Assembly: GCF_000956465.1 (NCBI RefSeq)
Contig: NZ_JYJA01000041.1
Location: 248,001 to 312,000 of the forward strand
DNA length: 64,000 nt
Reading direction: 5' to 3'
From: Microbacterium trichothecenolyticum
Lineage (GTDB): Bacteria > Actinomycetota > Actinomycetes > Actinomycetales > Microbacteriaceae
In this document: positions 18,129 through 26,564 of the stretch, piece after piece
Position numbering within the stretch: position 1 is the first letter of the stretch
Layout of the letters: every line of letters starts with the position of its first letter
The notes under the pieces: model-generated
What the model was told of the DNA's origin: nothing
Databases searched by the model: none
The model's input: only the letters and a program-made list of their open reading frames with translations
Made by a program: the position numbers and the translations under genes

Positions 18129-19184
18129 GTGCCCCACACCGACGCCCAGAACGCGCGCGCCAAGGTCCTGTGGCTGGCACGCCTGGAGTACCGGTTCCAC
18201 GCGTGGCGCGAGCGGCGCGCGCGCCGTCGGGGCCAGACGCCCACCGTCACGCCTTTCCCCGGCTACGGGGGTCCCGGTTGGGTGCGCGTCCTCGGCCGGG
18301 TGATGATCGTCCCGCCGGCGAAGCAGACGACCACCGGCGAGTACGCCGGAGTGCGCGGCTGGCGCAGCTTCGCGGCCGTCCCCATCGGATACGCGCAGGT
18401 CACGGTGACGATCGGTGGCGTCGATCACGACGTGGTCGCCGACCGGGGCGGTGTGATCGACACGAAGCTCCCGACTGACCTCGAGCCCGGCTGGCAGACC
18501 TTCACGCTCTCGGTGGAAGGCGGGACGCCCGTCGATACACGGGCGTACATCGTCGCGCCGGATGTGAAGTTCGGCATCGTGTCGGACGTCGACGACACCG
18601 TCATGGTCACGGCCATCCCCCGTCCGCTGCTCGCTGCGTGGAACTCGTTCGTGGTCAACGAGCACGCGCGCCAGCCGGTGCCCGGCATGGCGGTGCTCAT
18701 GGAGCGTGTCGTGCGGGAGAACCCCGGCGCCCCGCTCATCTATCTCTCCACCGGCGCGTGGAACATCGCGCCGACGCTCATGCGCTTCCTCAGTCGCCAC
18801 GTCTTCCCGCCGGGTGCGCTGCTGCTGACCGACTGGGGCCCCACCCACGACCGCTGGTTCCGCAGCGGCAGTGCGCACAAGCTCTCCAACCTGCGACGCC
18901 TCGCCGAGGAGTTCCCGCATGTGCGGTGGCTCCTCATCGGCGACGACGGCCAGCACGACGACGCGATCTACACGACCTTCACCGACGAGCACCCTTCGCG
19001 GGTCGTGGCCGTCGCCATCCGCCGCCTCTCCCCTGCGGAGGCGGTCCTCGCGGGCGGCCGCACAGCCGTCAACGACCACGCCGCCGCCGAGGTGCCGTGG
19101 GTGAGCGACAGCGACGGCGCCGGCCTGCTCGAGCGGCTGGAGGATGTCGGGGTCCTCGGCGCCGCCGGAGCGCTCGAGGCCTGA
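18129..19184 (+). CDS. App1/DUF2183-type phosphatase
   Basis: 351 residues. The catalytic HAD-like motif DxDxT appears as SDVDDTV near residue 157, in FGIVSDVDDTVMVTAIPRP. The later blocks YLSTGAWNIAPTLMRF and LIGDDGQHDDAIY match the DUF2183 family, whose yeast member App1 dephosphorylates phosphatidic acid. No signal peptide or membrane helix is seen, so it acts at the cytoplasmic face if at all on lipid. It follows dedA by four bases with a GTG start, so the pair is co-translated; a joint role in membrane-lipid turnover is inferred. Confidence 0.82.
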   Translation: MPHTDAQNARAKVLWLARLEYRFHAWRERRARRRGQTPTVTPFPGYGGPGWVRVLGRVMIVPPAKQTTTGEYAGVRGWRSFAAVPIGYAQVTVTIGGVDHDVVADRGGVIDTKLPTDLEPGWQTFTLSVEGGTPVDTRAYIVAPDVKFGIVSDVDDTVMVTAIPRPLLAAWNSFVVNEHARQPVPGMAVLMERVVRENPGAPLIYLSTGAWNIAPTLMRFLSRHVFPPGALLLTDWGPTHDRWFRSGSAHKLSNLRRLAEEFPHVRWLLIGDDGQHDDAIYTTFTDEHPSRVVAVAIRRLSPAEAVLAGGRTAVNDHAAAEVPWVSDSDGAGLLERLEDVGVLGAAGALEA

Positions 19185-19218
19185 CGGTCCCGCCGGCACC
19201 GACGTCGGCGGCCCCGCG

Positions 19219-19224
19219 TAGGCT
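19219..19224 (+). promoter_or_regulatory. Leaderless -10 box for the SRAP gene
   Basis: TAGGCT ends six bases before the ATG at 19231, so the transcript should begin at or next to the start codon. Confidence 0.6.
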
Positions 19225-19230
19225 GGCCGC

Positions 19231-19944
19231 ATGTGCGGACGCTTCGTAGTGGCCAGTGCTGGCTCCGACCTCGTCGGGGTGCTGCGCGTCGACGTCGAGG
19301 GCGACGATCTCCCGGCGCCGTCCTTCAACGTGGCGCCGACCGCCACTGCCGCGATCGTGCTCGACTCGGCGAAGACCGAGCCGCCGACGCGCCGGCTCGA
19401 GGCCGCCCGCTGGGGACTGATCCCTTCGTGGGCGAAAGACACCAAGGTCGGTGCGCGGGCGTTCAACGCCCGGGCGGAGGAACTCGAAGACAAGCCCATG
19501 TTCCGCAGCGCTCTCGAGAAGCGCCGCGCGGTGGTGCCCGTGTCGGGCTACTACGAGTGGAAGAACGTCGACGGCACGAAGATCCCCCACTACATCCATC
19601 CCGCCGACGGCGAGCCGCTGTTCCTCGCCGGGCTGTACGAGTGGTGGCGCGACAAGACCAAGGGCGACGACGACCCCGAGCGCTGGCTGCTGAGCTTCAC
19701 GATCCTCACCCGCGACTCGATCGGGCACCTGGGCTCGATCCACGACCGCATGCCGCTGTTTCTCGACCCCGACCACGCCGACGCCTGGCTCGACCCGACG
19801 ACCGACAACGTGCGCGATGTGCTCGACGCGGCGATCGACGCGGCTCCGGCCCTCGCCGACACCCTCGACGACCACGAGGTGTCGAAGGACGTCGGCAACG
19901 TCCGCAACAACTCCCCGGAACTCATCGAGCCCGTCGAGGCCTGA
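19231..19944 (+). CDS. SRAP domain protein (HMCES/YedK type)
   Basis: 237 residues, a single SRAP domain. The catalytic Cys2 follows the initiator Met (MCGRFVV), which is exposed only if this ATG is the start, as the promoter supports. Other conserved parts are FNVAPT, RWGLIPSWAKD, FNARAEE, SGYYEWK (active-site Glu) and the HDRMPLFL histidine. The family forms a stable thiazolidine crosslink with abasic sites in single-stranded DNA and shields them from cleavage. It is followed by another gene usually annotated as DNA repair. Confidence 0.93.
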   Translation: MCGRFVVASAGSDLVGVLRVDVEGDDLPAPSFNVAPTATAAIVLDSAKTEPPTRRLEAARWGLIPSWAKDTKVGARAFNARAEELEDKPMFRSALEKRRAVVPVSGYYEWKNVDGTKIPHYIHPADGEPLFLAGLYEWWRDKTKGDDDPERWLLSFTILTRDSIGHLGSIHDRMPLFLDPDHADAWLDPTTDNVRDVLDAAIDAAPALADTLDDHEVSKDVGNVRNNSPELIEPVEA

Positions 19945-19977
19945 TCCGCGCCCGGGTCCCGCCGGGGCGCACCCGCG

Positions 19978-19983
19978 TATCCT
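19978..19983 (+). promoter_or_regulatory. Leaderless -10 box
   Basis: TATCCT ends six bases before the GTG at 19990. The gene therefore has its own start site despite lying 45 bp after the SRAP gene. Confidence 0.55.
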
Positions 19984-19989
19984 CGAACG

Positions 19990-20862
19990 GTGACGATCGC
20001 GCCCTCGGAGACCCCGGTGCTTGCCGGCGGGGTCTGGCGCGAGCGCGAGGCGGCACATGAGGAGCGCGCCCGAGCGCTCACGTCCGCGCATCGCGACCGG
20101 GCCGCGCGCCGTGAGAAGCACCCTGTCGAGGACTTCCTCTTCACGTACTACTCCTACAAGCCCGCTGTCCTGCACCGCTGGCATCCCGGTGAGGACGTGG
20201 AGTTGGCGGATGCCGCCGCCGACGCCCGCGCCGAATGGCGCTGGTACCGACCCGGCAGCGTTACCGGTGCTCTCGCCGTCGACGGTTCGGGTTTCCGCGC
20301 CGAGCGGGGCGCGCTCGTGGCGAACGTCGGTCGGATCCTCAGGGCCACCGCCGGCCGCGCCCCCGGCTTCGGGTGCTTCGGCCTGCACGAGTGGGCCATG
20401 GTGTACCGGCAGCGCGAGCACCGGCATCCCGTTCCGCTCCGACTGGGACAGGACGAGACGGACGCCGTCGTCGAAGCCCACGATCTGCGCTGCACCCACT
20501 TCGATGCCTACCGGTTCTTCACGCTCGAGGCGGTGCCGCGCAACCGCGACGCACTCACCCGCGAGAGCCAGCCCGCCCTCGAGCAGCCCGGCTGCCTTCA
20601 TGCCGGCATGGACCTGTACAAGTGGGCCGTCAAGCTCGGGCCGCTCGTGCCGGGCGAGGTGATGCTCGATGCGTTCGAGCTCGCCCGCGACATCCGGGTG
20701 CTGGACATGCGGGCGTCACCGTACGATCTCGCGGACTGGGGTTACGCCCCCGTCCCGATCGAGACTGCGGAGGGCAAGGCGGCCTATGTCCGCGCGCAGC
20801 GCGGCTTCGCCGAGCGCGGCCAGGTCATCCGGGCCCGCCTCGTCGAGATCGCGGGCGCCTGA
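19990..20862 (+). CDS. Conserved actinobacterial protein usually annotated 3-methyladenine DNA glycosylase
   Basis: 290 residues, GTG start. Orthologues in actinobacteria generally carry the label 3-methyladenine DNA glycosylase, recognised here from KHPVEDFLFTYYSYKPAVLHRWHPG. I see no helix-hairpin-helix plus GPD motif of AlkA, no Tag-type zinc residues and no MPG fold signature, so the label is weak. What is visible is a histidine- and tryptophan-rich soluble protein with conserved blocks GCFGLHEWAMVYRQ, RCTHFDAYRFFT and CLHAGMDLYKWA. The H-W-x-P and CTHFDAYRF segments could hold a metal or nucleotide. It ends one base before the convergent nagZ stop. Confidence 0.6.
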   Translation: MTIAPSETPVLAGGVWREREAAHEERARALTSAHRDRAARREKHPVEDFLFTYYSYKPAVLHRWHPGEDVELADAAADARAEWRWYRPGSVTGALAVDGSGFRAERGALVANVGRILRATAGRAPGFGCFGLHEWAMVYRQREHRHPVPLRLGQDETDAVVEAHDLRCTHFDAYRFFTLEAVPRNRDALTRESQPALEQPGCLHAGMDLYKWAVKLGPLVPGEVMLDAFELARDIRVLDMRASPYDLADWGYAPVPIETAEGKAAYVRAQRGFAERGQVIRARLVEIAGA

Positions 20863-20863
20863 C

Positions 20864-22069
20864 TCAGCCGGCCGGATCCGCGCACGTCGTGCACGGGAGC
20901 TCGCCGCCTGCCGCCTCCGCGACGGCGAGGCGCAGCTCCATCACGCGGGTCGCCGCCTCCTCCAGGCGCTCGGCGGGCACCGCGCCCGCCTCCACCGCGG
21001 CGACGATGCCGTCGATGATCTGCGGCGCGGTCTCGGGTGTCGACGAGGCCACCGTCAGCAGCATGTCGTTGCCGGCCGCGAGGGCGTTGACGGCATTCGC
21101 CACGGGGTCGGCGTACTCGGGCAGGCCGGAGCTTTCCAGCATGCCCAGGTCGTCGGTGATGATCACGCCCTCGAAGCCCAGTTCGTCGCGCGCGATCCGG
21201 TGCCATTCGGGCGACAGGCTCGCGGGCGCCGGATCGACGGCGGTGTACGCGAGATGGCCGAACATGAGAAGCTCGGCGCCGGCATCGACGCCCGCCTGGA
21301 ACGGGAGGGCATCGGTGGCGCGCCACTGATCGAGCGGGATCGGGGTCGACGGGATCGACGAGTGGGAGTCGCCGGGTGCCGCGCCGTGGCCGGGGAAGTG
21401 CTTCAGTGTGGAGAACACCTTCCCTTTCTCGCCGTCGACCGCTGCGGCGACGTGGGCGGCGGCCGCGTCGGGTGTGGTGCCGAGGACGCGGCGATGGATG
21501 AACGAGTCCGGATCGGCCGTGACGTCCGCGACGATACCGAAGTTGACGGGGATCCCCGCCTGGCGCACGAGTGCCGAGCGCCCCGCGTACGCGGCCTCCA
21601 CTGTGGCGGGATCGGCCTGCTGCAGCTCGAGTGGCGACGGAAGATCGTCCCACGGCAGCCGCGACACGTCGCCGCCCTCCTGGTCGATGGCGATGAGCGG
21701 CGGCTGCGCCGGATCGACGGTGAGCGATGCGGTGATCTCCTTGAGTGCCGCCTCGTCCGCGGGGATGTTCGCGCCCATGAGCAGGAAGCCCCCGGCGTCC
21801 GTGGATTCCATGTACGAGCGCAGGGCCGCGGCATCCGTCGTCGGAATGTGCCCCATCACAACGCTCGCCGCGCGCTCCCGCAGCGACATCGATGAGACTG
21901 CCTGCTGGGCCGGCGAGAGACCTGCCGCCTCGGGCGTCGGGGTCATCGTCGGCGACGGCGACGATGTCGGCGACGGCTTCGCGGTGGGGGCCGCGGCGCA
22001 GGACGCGCACACGATCGCCGCCGCTGCGACGACCGCGGCAAGCAGGAGGGAACGTCGCGCCGCAGTCAC
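20864..22069 (-). CDS. Exported GH3 beta-N-acetylhexosaminidase-like protein (NagZ type)
   Basis: 401 residues. The N-terminus is a signal sequence (RRSLLLAAVVAAAAIVCASCA) followed by a Pro/Ser/Thr-rich linker of about 30 residues. A Cys-Ala-Ser-Cys pair suggests lipidation, but neither cysteine fits the lipobox cleanly. The GH3 domain has the NagZ motif KHFPGHG with a downstream DSH histidine dyad, and the nucleophile aspartate in VIITDDLGM. This subfamily removes N-acetylglucosamine from muropeptides or chitin fragments; the export signal places it at the cell surface. The GTG start fits a leaderless promoter. Confidence 0.87.
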   Translation of the reverse strand: MTAARRSLLLAAVVAAAAIVCASCAAAPTAKPSPTSSPSPTMTPTPEAAGLSPAQQAVSSMSLRERAASVVMGHIPTTDAAALRSYMESTDAGGFLLMGANIPADEAALKEITASLTVDPAQPPLIAIDQEGGDVSRLPWDDLPSPLELQQADPATVEAAYAGRSALVRQAGIPVNFGIVADVTADPDSFIHRRVLGTTPDAAAAHVAAAVDGEKGKVFSTLKHFPGHGAAPGDSHSSIPSTPIPLDQWRATDALPFQAGVDAGAELLMFGHLAYTAVDPAPASLSPEWHRIARDELGFEGVIITDDLGMLESSGLPEYADPVANAVNALAAGNDMLLTVASSTPETAPQIIDGIVAAVEAGAVPAERLEEAATRVMELRLAVAEAAGGELPCTTCADPAG

Positions 22070-22075
22070 CCAGTC

Positions 22076-22081
22076 AGCCTA
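22076..22081 (-). promoter_or_regulatory. Leaderless -10 box for the GH3 gene
   Basis: TAGGCT reads leftward and ends six bases before the GTG at 22069. It lies in the 26 bp between this gene and the stop of the acyl-CoA dehydrogenase gene. Confidence 0.55.
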
Positions 22082-22095
22082 AGCGCGGACGGCGA

Positions 22096-23772
22096 TCAGT
22101 GGCGCGCGACGATGGCCGCGGCATCCGTCCCCGAAGGGAGCACACCGTACTGCGCGCCGCGCTCCTCGCCGAGCCGGGCGGCGATGAACGTGTCGGCGTC
22201 CTGTCCCGGAGCGTGGCGCAGCATGAGCGACGCCTGGAAGGCGAGCGCGAGGTCCTCACTGAGTCGGCGGGCCTGTGACGGTGCCTCATCCGGTTCGGCC
22301 GCAAGACGCTGCAGCAGGGCGAGGGTGCGCTCCACGTGCCGATCGAGGATCGCCGAGGAGCCCGCCGTGGTCGCGAGCTCGTCGGCGAAGGCCTCACCCG
22401 ACTCACGGTCGCGCGTGAGCGCTCGCAGCACGTCGAGGGCGATGACGTTGCCCGATCCCTCCCAGATCGCCATGACGGGCTGCTCACGGTACCGGCGGGC
22501 GAGCGGGAAGGTCTCGGTGTAGCCATTGCCGCCGAGGCACTCGAGCGCTTCGTAGGCATGGTGGGGGCCGCGCTTGCACACCCAATACTTCGACACCGGA
22601 GTCGCGAGACGGCGGAGCGCGACATCGCGATCGGATGCCTCGGCCTCGAAGAGCTGCGCGAGGCGCAGGCCGGCGAGCATCGCGGCTTCGTACTCGAGTG
22701 CGAGGTCCGCGAGCACGGCGGTCATGGCGGGCTGATCGACCAGGAGCGCGGCGAAGGCCTCGCGTCCGCGCGCGTGCCAGACCGCCTCGGCGACCGACTG
22801 CCGCATGCCCGCCGCGGTGCCCAGGACGCAGTCGAGACGCGTGCGCTGGACCATCTCGATGATCGCCCGGACACCACGGCCGGGCTCGCCGATCAAGAAC
22901 CCGATGGTGCCGTCGAACTCGACCTCCGCCGACGCGTTTGAGCGGTTGCCGAGCTTGTCTTTGAGTCGCTGGATGCGGAACACGTTGCGCATCCCGTGCG
23001 GCAGGATGCGGGGCACGAAGACGCACGTCAGGCCTTCGTCGACGCCCCCGCTGCGCGTGTGGGCGAGCACCAGGAAGCCGTCCGACATCGGGGCGGAGCA
23101 GAACCACTTGTGCCCCGTGAGCTGGTAGGCGTGTCCGCCCATCGACTCACCCACGGTGGTGCCGGCGCGGACGTCGGAGCCGCCCTGCTTCTCGGTCATC
23201 GCCATCCCGATGAGGGCGCTCGCCTTGCCGCCGTCGACGATGAGCCGCGGGTCGTACTCGCGCGAGTACAGACGCGGGAGCCACTCGTCGGCGACCCACG
23301 GCGACCCCTCGATCGAGGCGACCGCGGCGTGCGTCATCGACACCGGGCACGCGTGACCCGGCTCGACCTGCGCGAACAGCATGAACATCGCCGCGCGGGC
23401 GACGTGCGCCCCGGGCCGCGGATCGGCCCATGCCGAGGTGTGTGCGCCGCGGGCGACCGCCTCGGCGATCACGCGGTGGTACGACGGGTCGTACTCGACC
23501 TCGTCGAGGCGGAAGCCCCACCGGTCGTGGGCGTGGGCGAGCGGGGTGTGCACGTTCGCGAGATGCGCGTCGCGCTGGAACGGTCCCGACCCGACGAGCA
23601 CGCCGGCCGCGCGGAGGTCGTCCTCGGCCCACTCCGCCCCGAATCCGCGCATCGCCGCGCCGAGTGGCGCGTTGAGCGCGTATTCGTCGACGTCCACACG
23701 CCAGGGCGGCTGGTTCTCGACGTAGTGCGTCGCCGCACCGATCACCCGCTGCCCCCGCGCGAACGAGGTCAT
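22096..23772 (-). CDS. Acyl-CoA dehydrogenase family protein (AidB-like)
   Basis: 558 residues, long for the family and of AidB layout with an extra C-terminal helical region. It opens with YVENQPPWRVDVDEYALN, typical of AidB-type proteins. Substrate/FAD blocks are MAMTEKQGGSDVRAGTT and GHKWFCSAPMSDGFLVLA. The flavin-proximal ECLGGNGYTE and PVMAIWEGSGNV follow. AidB proteins bind FAD and DNA and are linked to alkylation protection, but many homologues are plain dehydrogenases. The ATG at 23772 overlaps the upstream metallopeptidase stop (ATGA). The open frame continues to 24807 without homology. Confidence 0.87.
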   Translation of the reverse strand: MTSFARGQRVIGAATHYVENQPPWRVDVDEYALNAPLGAAMRGFGAEWAEDDLRAAGVLVGSGPFQRDAHLANVHTPLAHAHDRWGFRLDEVEYDPSYHRVIAEAVARGAHTSAWADPRPGAHVARAAMFMLFAQVEPGHACPVSMTHAAVASIEGSPWVADEWLPRLYSREYDPRLIVDGGKASALIGMAMTEKQGGSDVRAGTTVGESMGGHAYQLTGHKWFCSAPMSDGFLVLAHTRSGGVDEGLTCVFVPRILPHGMRNVFRIQRLKDKLGNRSNASAEVEFDGTIGFLIGEPGRGVRAIIEMVQRTRLDCVLGTAAGMRQSVAEAVWHARGREAFAALLVDQPAMTAVLADLALEYEAAMLAGLRLAQLFEAEASDRDVALRRLATPVSKYWVCKRGPHHAYEALECLGGNGYTETFPLARRYREQPVMAIWEGSGNVIALDVLRALTRDRESGEAFADELATTAGSSAILDRHVERTLALLQRLAAEPDEAPSQARRLSEDLALAFQASLMLRHAPGQDADTFIAARLGEERGAQYGVLPSGTDAAAIVARH

Positions 23773-24866
23773 GACGTCTCCGTCTCCCCCGCCCCGGCAC
23801 CCGCCATAGCGAGCGTGTACTGCTCCCCCGGGCTGAGCGGCGCGCGCGTCACGATGTCGTGGACGAAGGCGAGCTTGTGCCTCACCGGCGTCACGATCGT
23901 GAACGGATACAGGTCGCCGAAGCCCATCGATCGGTTGATGCGGTTGAACGCCTGCGACAGCCACTCCCAATCGGTGAGCAGCCTCTGGATCGGCTCGTTC
24001 TCGTACGAGTCGAGCGGCACGACGTCGGTGTCGCGGAGGTTCGTCACGGACGCATCGAGATGGATGCCGATGACCGCGGCGGTCTGCAGCGTGCCGGTGA
24101 TGTGGAGGTAATGCGCGAACGTCTCGGCGAAGTCCTCCCAGGGGTGCATCGTCGCGTACTCGGAGATGAACGCCTCGTGCCAGTCGGACGGGGCCCCGAA
24201 GGAGTAGTGGCGCTTCAAGGCGTCGCGGTAGCTCGTGCGCTCGTCGCCGAAGAGCTCGCGGCACCGGGCCCAGAGTTCGTCGTCGGTGAGGAGGACCCTC
24301 TGGTAGTAATGACCGACCTCGTGCCGCAGATGGCCGAGGATCGTGCGGTACGGCTCGCCGAGCCGCACGCGAAGAGCCTCGCGCCGGTCGTCGAGGCTCT
24401 CGGCGAGGTCGATCGTGATGATGCCGTTGGCGTGCCCGATGGTGACCGGCTTGCCGTCGGAGAGGCTGGAGATCAGGTCGAAGCCGAGCCCGCCCTTCTC
24501 GACGTCCCAGCCGACGATGGGCAGGCCGAGATCGGCGAGCTGCAGGAGGAGCCGGCGCTTCGCCTCCTCGGTCTTGGCGAGCTTCTCGAGCGCGACGGTG
24601 TCGTCCGCCGCGGGGCGGCGGCGGGTGAGCCGGCAGGAGAAGCAGCGGCCGGCGGGCGCGTTCTCCCACACCAGCCAGTTGCACGCCCATTCGCGGTTCG
24701 AGCAGGTGTACCAGGTCTCGCCGTCGATGACGGCCTGGCCGTGACGGAGCCCGAAGAACTCGCGCGTGGGGATGTGGTAGCCGATCTCGGCTTCGCAGTT
24801 CGGACACTGCAGGGTGTCCAGATAGACGAAGTGGCGACAGTGCGGACAGCGGGGCTGCGAGGTCAC
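23769..24866 (-). CDS. Putative zinc-binding metallopeptidase with N-terminal zinc ribbon
   Basis: 365 residues from the GTG at 24866. The N-terminus has two CxxC pairs (CPHCRH, CPNC) forming a zinc ribbon at about 7-24, and a second cysteine set (CSNREWAC, CFSC) at about 48-75. The peptidase region has HEVGHYYQ (HExxH) and a downstream SDWHEAFISEYATMHPWEDFAETFAHYLH block with a likely third ligand and helper glutamate. This is the Peptidase_Mx family, with no assigned substrate. It is cytosolic. It is translationally coupled to the acyl-CoA dehydrogenase by a 4-bp overlap and has a leaderless-type promoter. Confidence 0.83.
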   Translation of the reverse strand: MTSQPRCPHCRHFVYLDTLQCPNCEAEIGYHIPTREFFGLRHGQAVIDGETWYTCSNREWACNWLVWENAPAGRCFSCRLTRRRPAADDTVALEKLAKTEEAKRRLLLQLADLGLPIVGWDVEKGGLGFDLISSLSDGKPVTIGHANGIITIDLAESLDDRREALRVRLGEPYRTILGHLRHEVGHYYQRVLLTDDELWARCRELFGDERTSYRDALKRHYSFGAPSDWHEAFISEYATMHPWEDFAETFAHYLHITGTLQTAAVIGIHLDASVTNLRDTDVVPLDSYENEPIQRLLTDWEWLSQAFNRINRSMGFGDLYPFTIVTPVRHKLAFVHDIVTRAPLSPGEQYTLAMAGAGAGETETS

Positions 24867-24872
24867 GCTCTC

Positions 24873-24878
24873 ACCGTA
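24873..24878 (-). promoter_or_regulatory. Leaderless -10 box for the metallopeptidase operon
   Basis: TACGGT reads leftward and ends six bases before the GTG at 24866. The intervening GAGAGC could also act as a weak ribosome site. Confidence 0.45.
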
Positions 24879-24907
24879 GCGTGCCGGGGTGCGCGCGGAC
24901 GCACGGG

Positions 24908-26047
24908 TCACGGCGCCTCGACGAGCTCCACCCGCAGGAGCAGATCGTCGCCCGGTCGCGGCGCGCCCCGCCCATCGGTGTTGTTGGTCAAGAGCCACAG
25001 CGACCCGTCGGTCGGCGCGACCACGTCGCGCAGCCGCCCGTACTCGCCCACGAACGCGGCGACGGGTTCGCCGCGCATCACGCCGGAGGCGGTGTCGATC
25101 TGCCAGAGCCGCTCGCCGCGGAGTCCCGCCATGAAGACCGTGTCGCCGCGGGCGGCGATCCCGCTGGGACTGGCATCGCTCGTCGGCCATTGCGCCACGG
25201 GATCGGTGAAGCCCTCCCGGCCGGAGATGCCCTCGACGATCGGCCAGCCGTAGTTCGCCCCCGGTTCGATGCGATTGAGCTCGTCCCATGTGTTCTGACC
25301 GAACTCGCTGGCCCACATCGTGCCGTCCGCCGTCCACGCGATCCCCTGGACGTTGCGATGTCCCATGGACCAGACGCGCGTATTCCACGGATTCCCGGGA
25401 GCGGGGTCGCCCTCGGCGGTGACGCGGAGGATCTTGCCGCCGAGGTCGTCGCGGTCCTGGGCGGCGTCGCGCCGCTGCGCATCCCCAGTCGTGACATAGA
25501 GGCAGCCGTCGGGCCCGAACGCGAGGCGTCCGCCGTCGTGGGTGCTCGCCCGCGCGATGCCGTCGAGGATGACCTCCGGCTCGCCCAGCCCGAAGGATCC
25601 CGGTTCGCCGAGCAGCGGCATCCGTGCCACCCGGTTGTCGTCTGCCGCGCCGAAGTAGGCGTAGAGCATCCGGGAGTCGTCGGTCTGGAGCAGCGCAAGG
25701 CCGTGGAGGCCGGATTCGCCGCCCGACACCACACCGGGGATGACGCCGATCGTGCGAACCTTCCCGTCCGTGGTGAGTTCGAGCACCGTGCCGTCCCCGC
25801 GTTCGGAGATCAGCGCGCCCCCGCCGTCGAGGGGCACGACCGACCAGGGCGCCACCAGATCCGACGCAAGGGTTCCGGTGACCGAACCGGCGCGCCACCA
25901 TGTCTGGGCTGCCGGAGCCGTGCTCGGGCCGATCGTCGGCGCCTGCGACGAGGGCGCCGGCGTCGGCTGCGGGGCGGTGCACCCGGCTGACGCGGTCAGC
26001 GCCAGCAGGAGGCATCCGACCGCCGCCCACCGGGCGTCGCGCCTCAT
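24908..26047 (-). CDS. PQQ-dependent sugar dehydrogenase-like lipoprotein
   Basis: 379 residues. The signal peptide ends in a lipobox LTASAGC, with the acylated cysteine near residue 23, followed by a Pro/Ser/Thr spacer. The rest is a six-bladed propeller of the soluble glucose/sorbosone dehydrogenase family: LAPWSVVPLDGGGALISER, SGGESGLHGLALL, HDGGRLAFGPDGCLYVTTGDA, MGHRNVQGIAW and NRIEPGANYGWP. The GHRN histidine and arginine match cofactor-binding positions in PQQ enzymes. Whether PQQ is made is unknown; no pqq genes are present. Its start overlaps the upstream VOC gene stop (ATGA). Confidence 0.87.
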   Translation of the reverse strand: MRRDARWAAVGCLLLALTASAGCTAPQPTPAPSSQAPTIGPSTAPAAQTWWRAGSVTGTLASDLVAPWSVVPLDGGGALISERGDGTVLELTTDGKVRTIGVIPGVVSGGESGLHGLALLQTDDSRMLYAYFGAADDNRVARMPLLGEPGSFGLGEPEVILDGIARASTHDGGRLAFGPDGCLYVTTGDAQRRDAAQDRDDLGGKILRVTAEGDPAPGNPWNTRVWSMGHRNVQGIAWTADGTMWASEFGQNTWDELNRIEPGANYGWPIVEGISGREGFTDPVAQWPTSDASPSGIAARGDTVFMAGLRGERLWQIDTASGVMRGEPVAAFVGEYGRLRDVVAPTDGSLWLLTNNTDGRGAPRPGDDLLLRVELVEAP

Positions 26048-26520
26048 CCGTCCGCCACTGCCGCCTCGAGGGCCGCGAGATCGATGCGGCGCATGCGGAG
26101 CATCGCCTGCACCGCGCGGTGGGCGATGTCGGGGTCGGGGTGGCGGATCAGTTCGACCAGCCGGTCGGGGATGATCTGCCACGACAGACCCCAGCGGTCC
26201 TTGAGCCAGCCGCAGGGCTGCTCCTGGCCGCCCTCTGCGGTCAGGGCGTCCCAATAGCGGTCGACCTCGGTCTGGTCGCGGCACGCGACGTACAGCGAGA
26301 CGGCCTCGGTGAAGGGGAACTGCGGGCCGGCGTCCATGCCGAGGTAGTCGCGGCCGCCGAGCCGGAAGTGCACGTGCATGACCTTGCCGCCCATGCCCGG
26401 CACCTCGTCCGGGTAACGGTCGATCGTGACGAGTTCGGAGTCCGGGATCAGTGCGGTGTAGAACGTGACGGCCTCCTCGGCGGCATCGTCGAACCAGAGG
26501 AACGGGGTCACAGCGCTCAT
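26044..26520 (-). CDS. VOC family protein (PhnB/3-demethylubiquinone methyltransferase-like)
   Basis: 158 residues from the ATG at 26520, preceded by GGTGGAA; an in-frame start 12 codons upstream has no ribosome site. It opens TPFLWFDDAAEEAVTFYTALIPDSE and continues with FRLGGRDYLGMDAG and EGGQEQPCGWLKDRWGLSWQIIP, the pattern of the PhnB-like glyoxalase superfamily. Despite the common methyltransferase label there is no SAM motif. Members are small metal-binding or resistance-type proteins of mostly unknown role. It is co-transcribed with the sugar dehydrogenase. Confidence 0.85.
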   Translation of the reverse strand: MSAVTPFLWFDDAAEEAVTFYTALIPDSELVTIDRYPDEVPGMGGKVMHVHFRLGGRDYLGMDAGPQFPFTEAVSLYVACRDQTEVDRYWDALTAEGGQEQPCGWLKDRWGLSWQIIPDRLVELIRHPDPDIAHRAVQAMLRMRRIDLAALEAAVADG

Positions 26521-26564
26521 GCGTTCCACCCTTGTCGACGTGCGGCACCCGCGCAATGGGCGGA

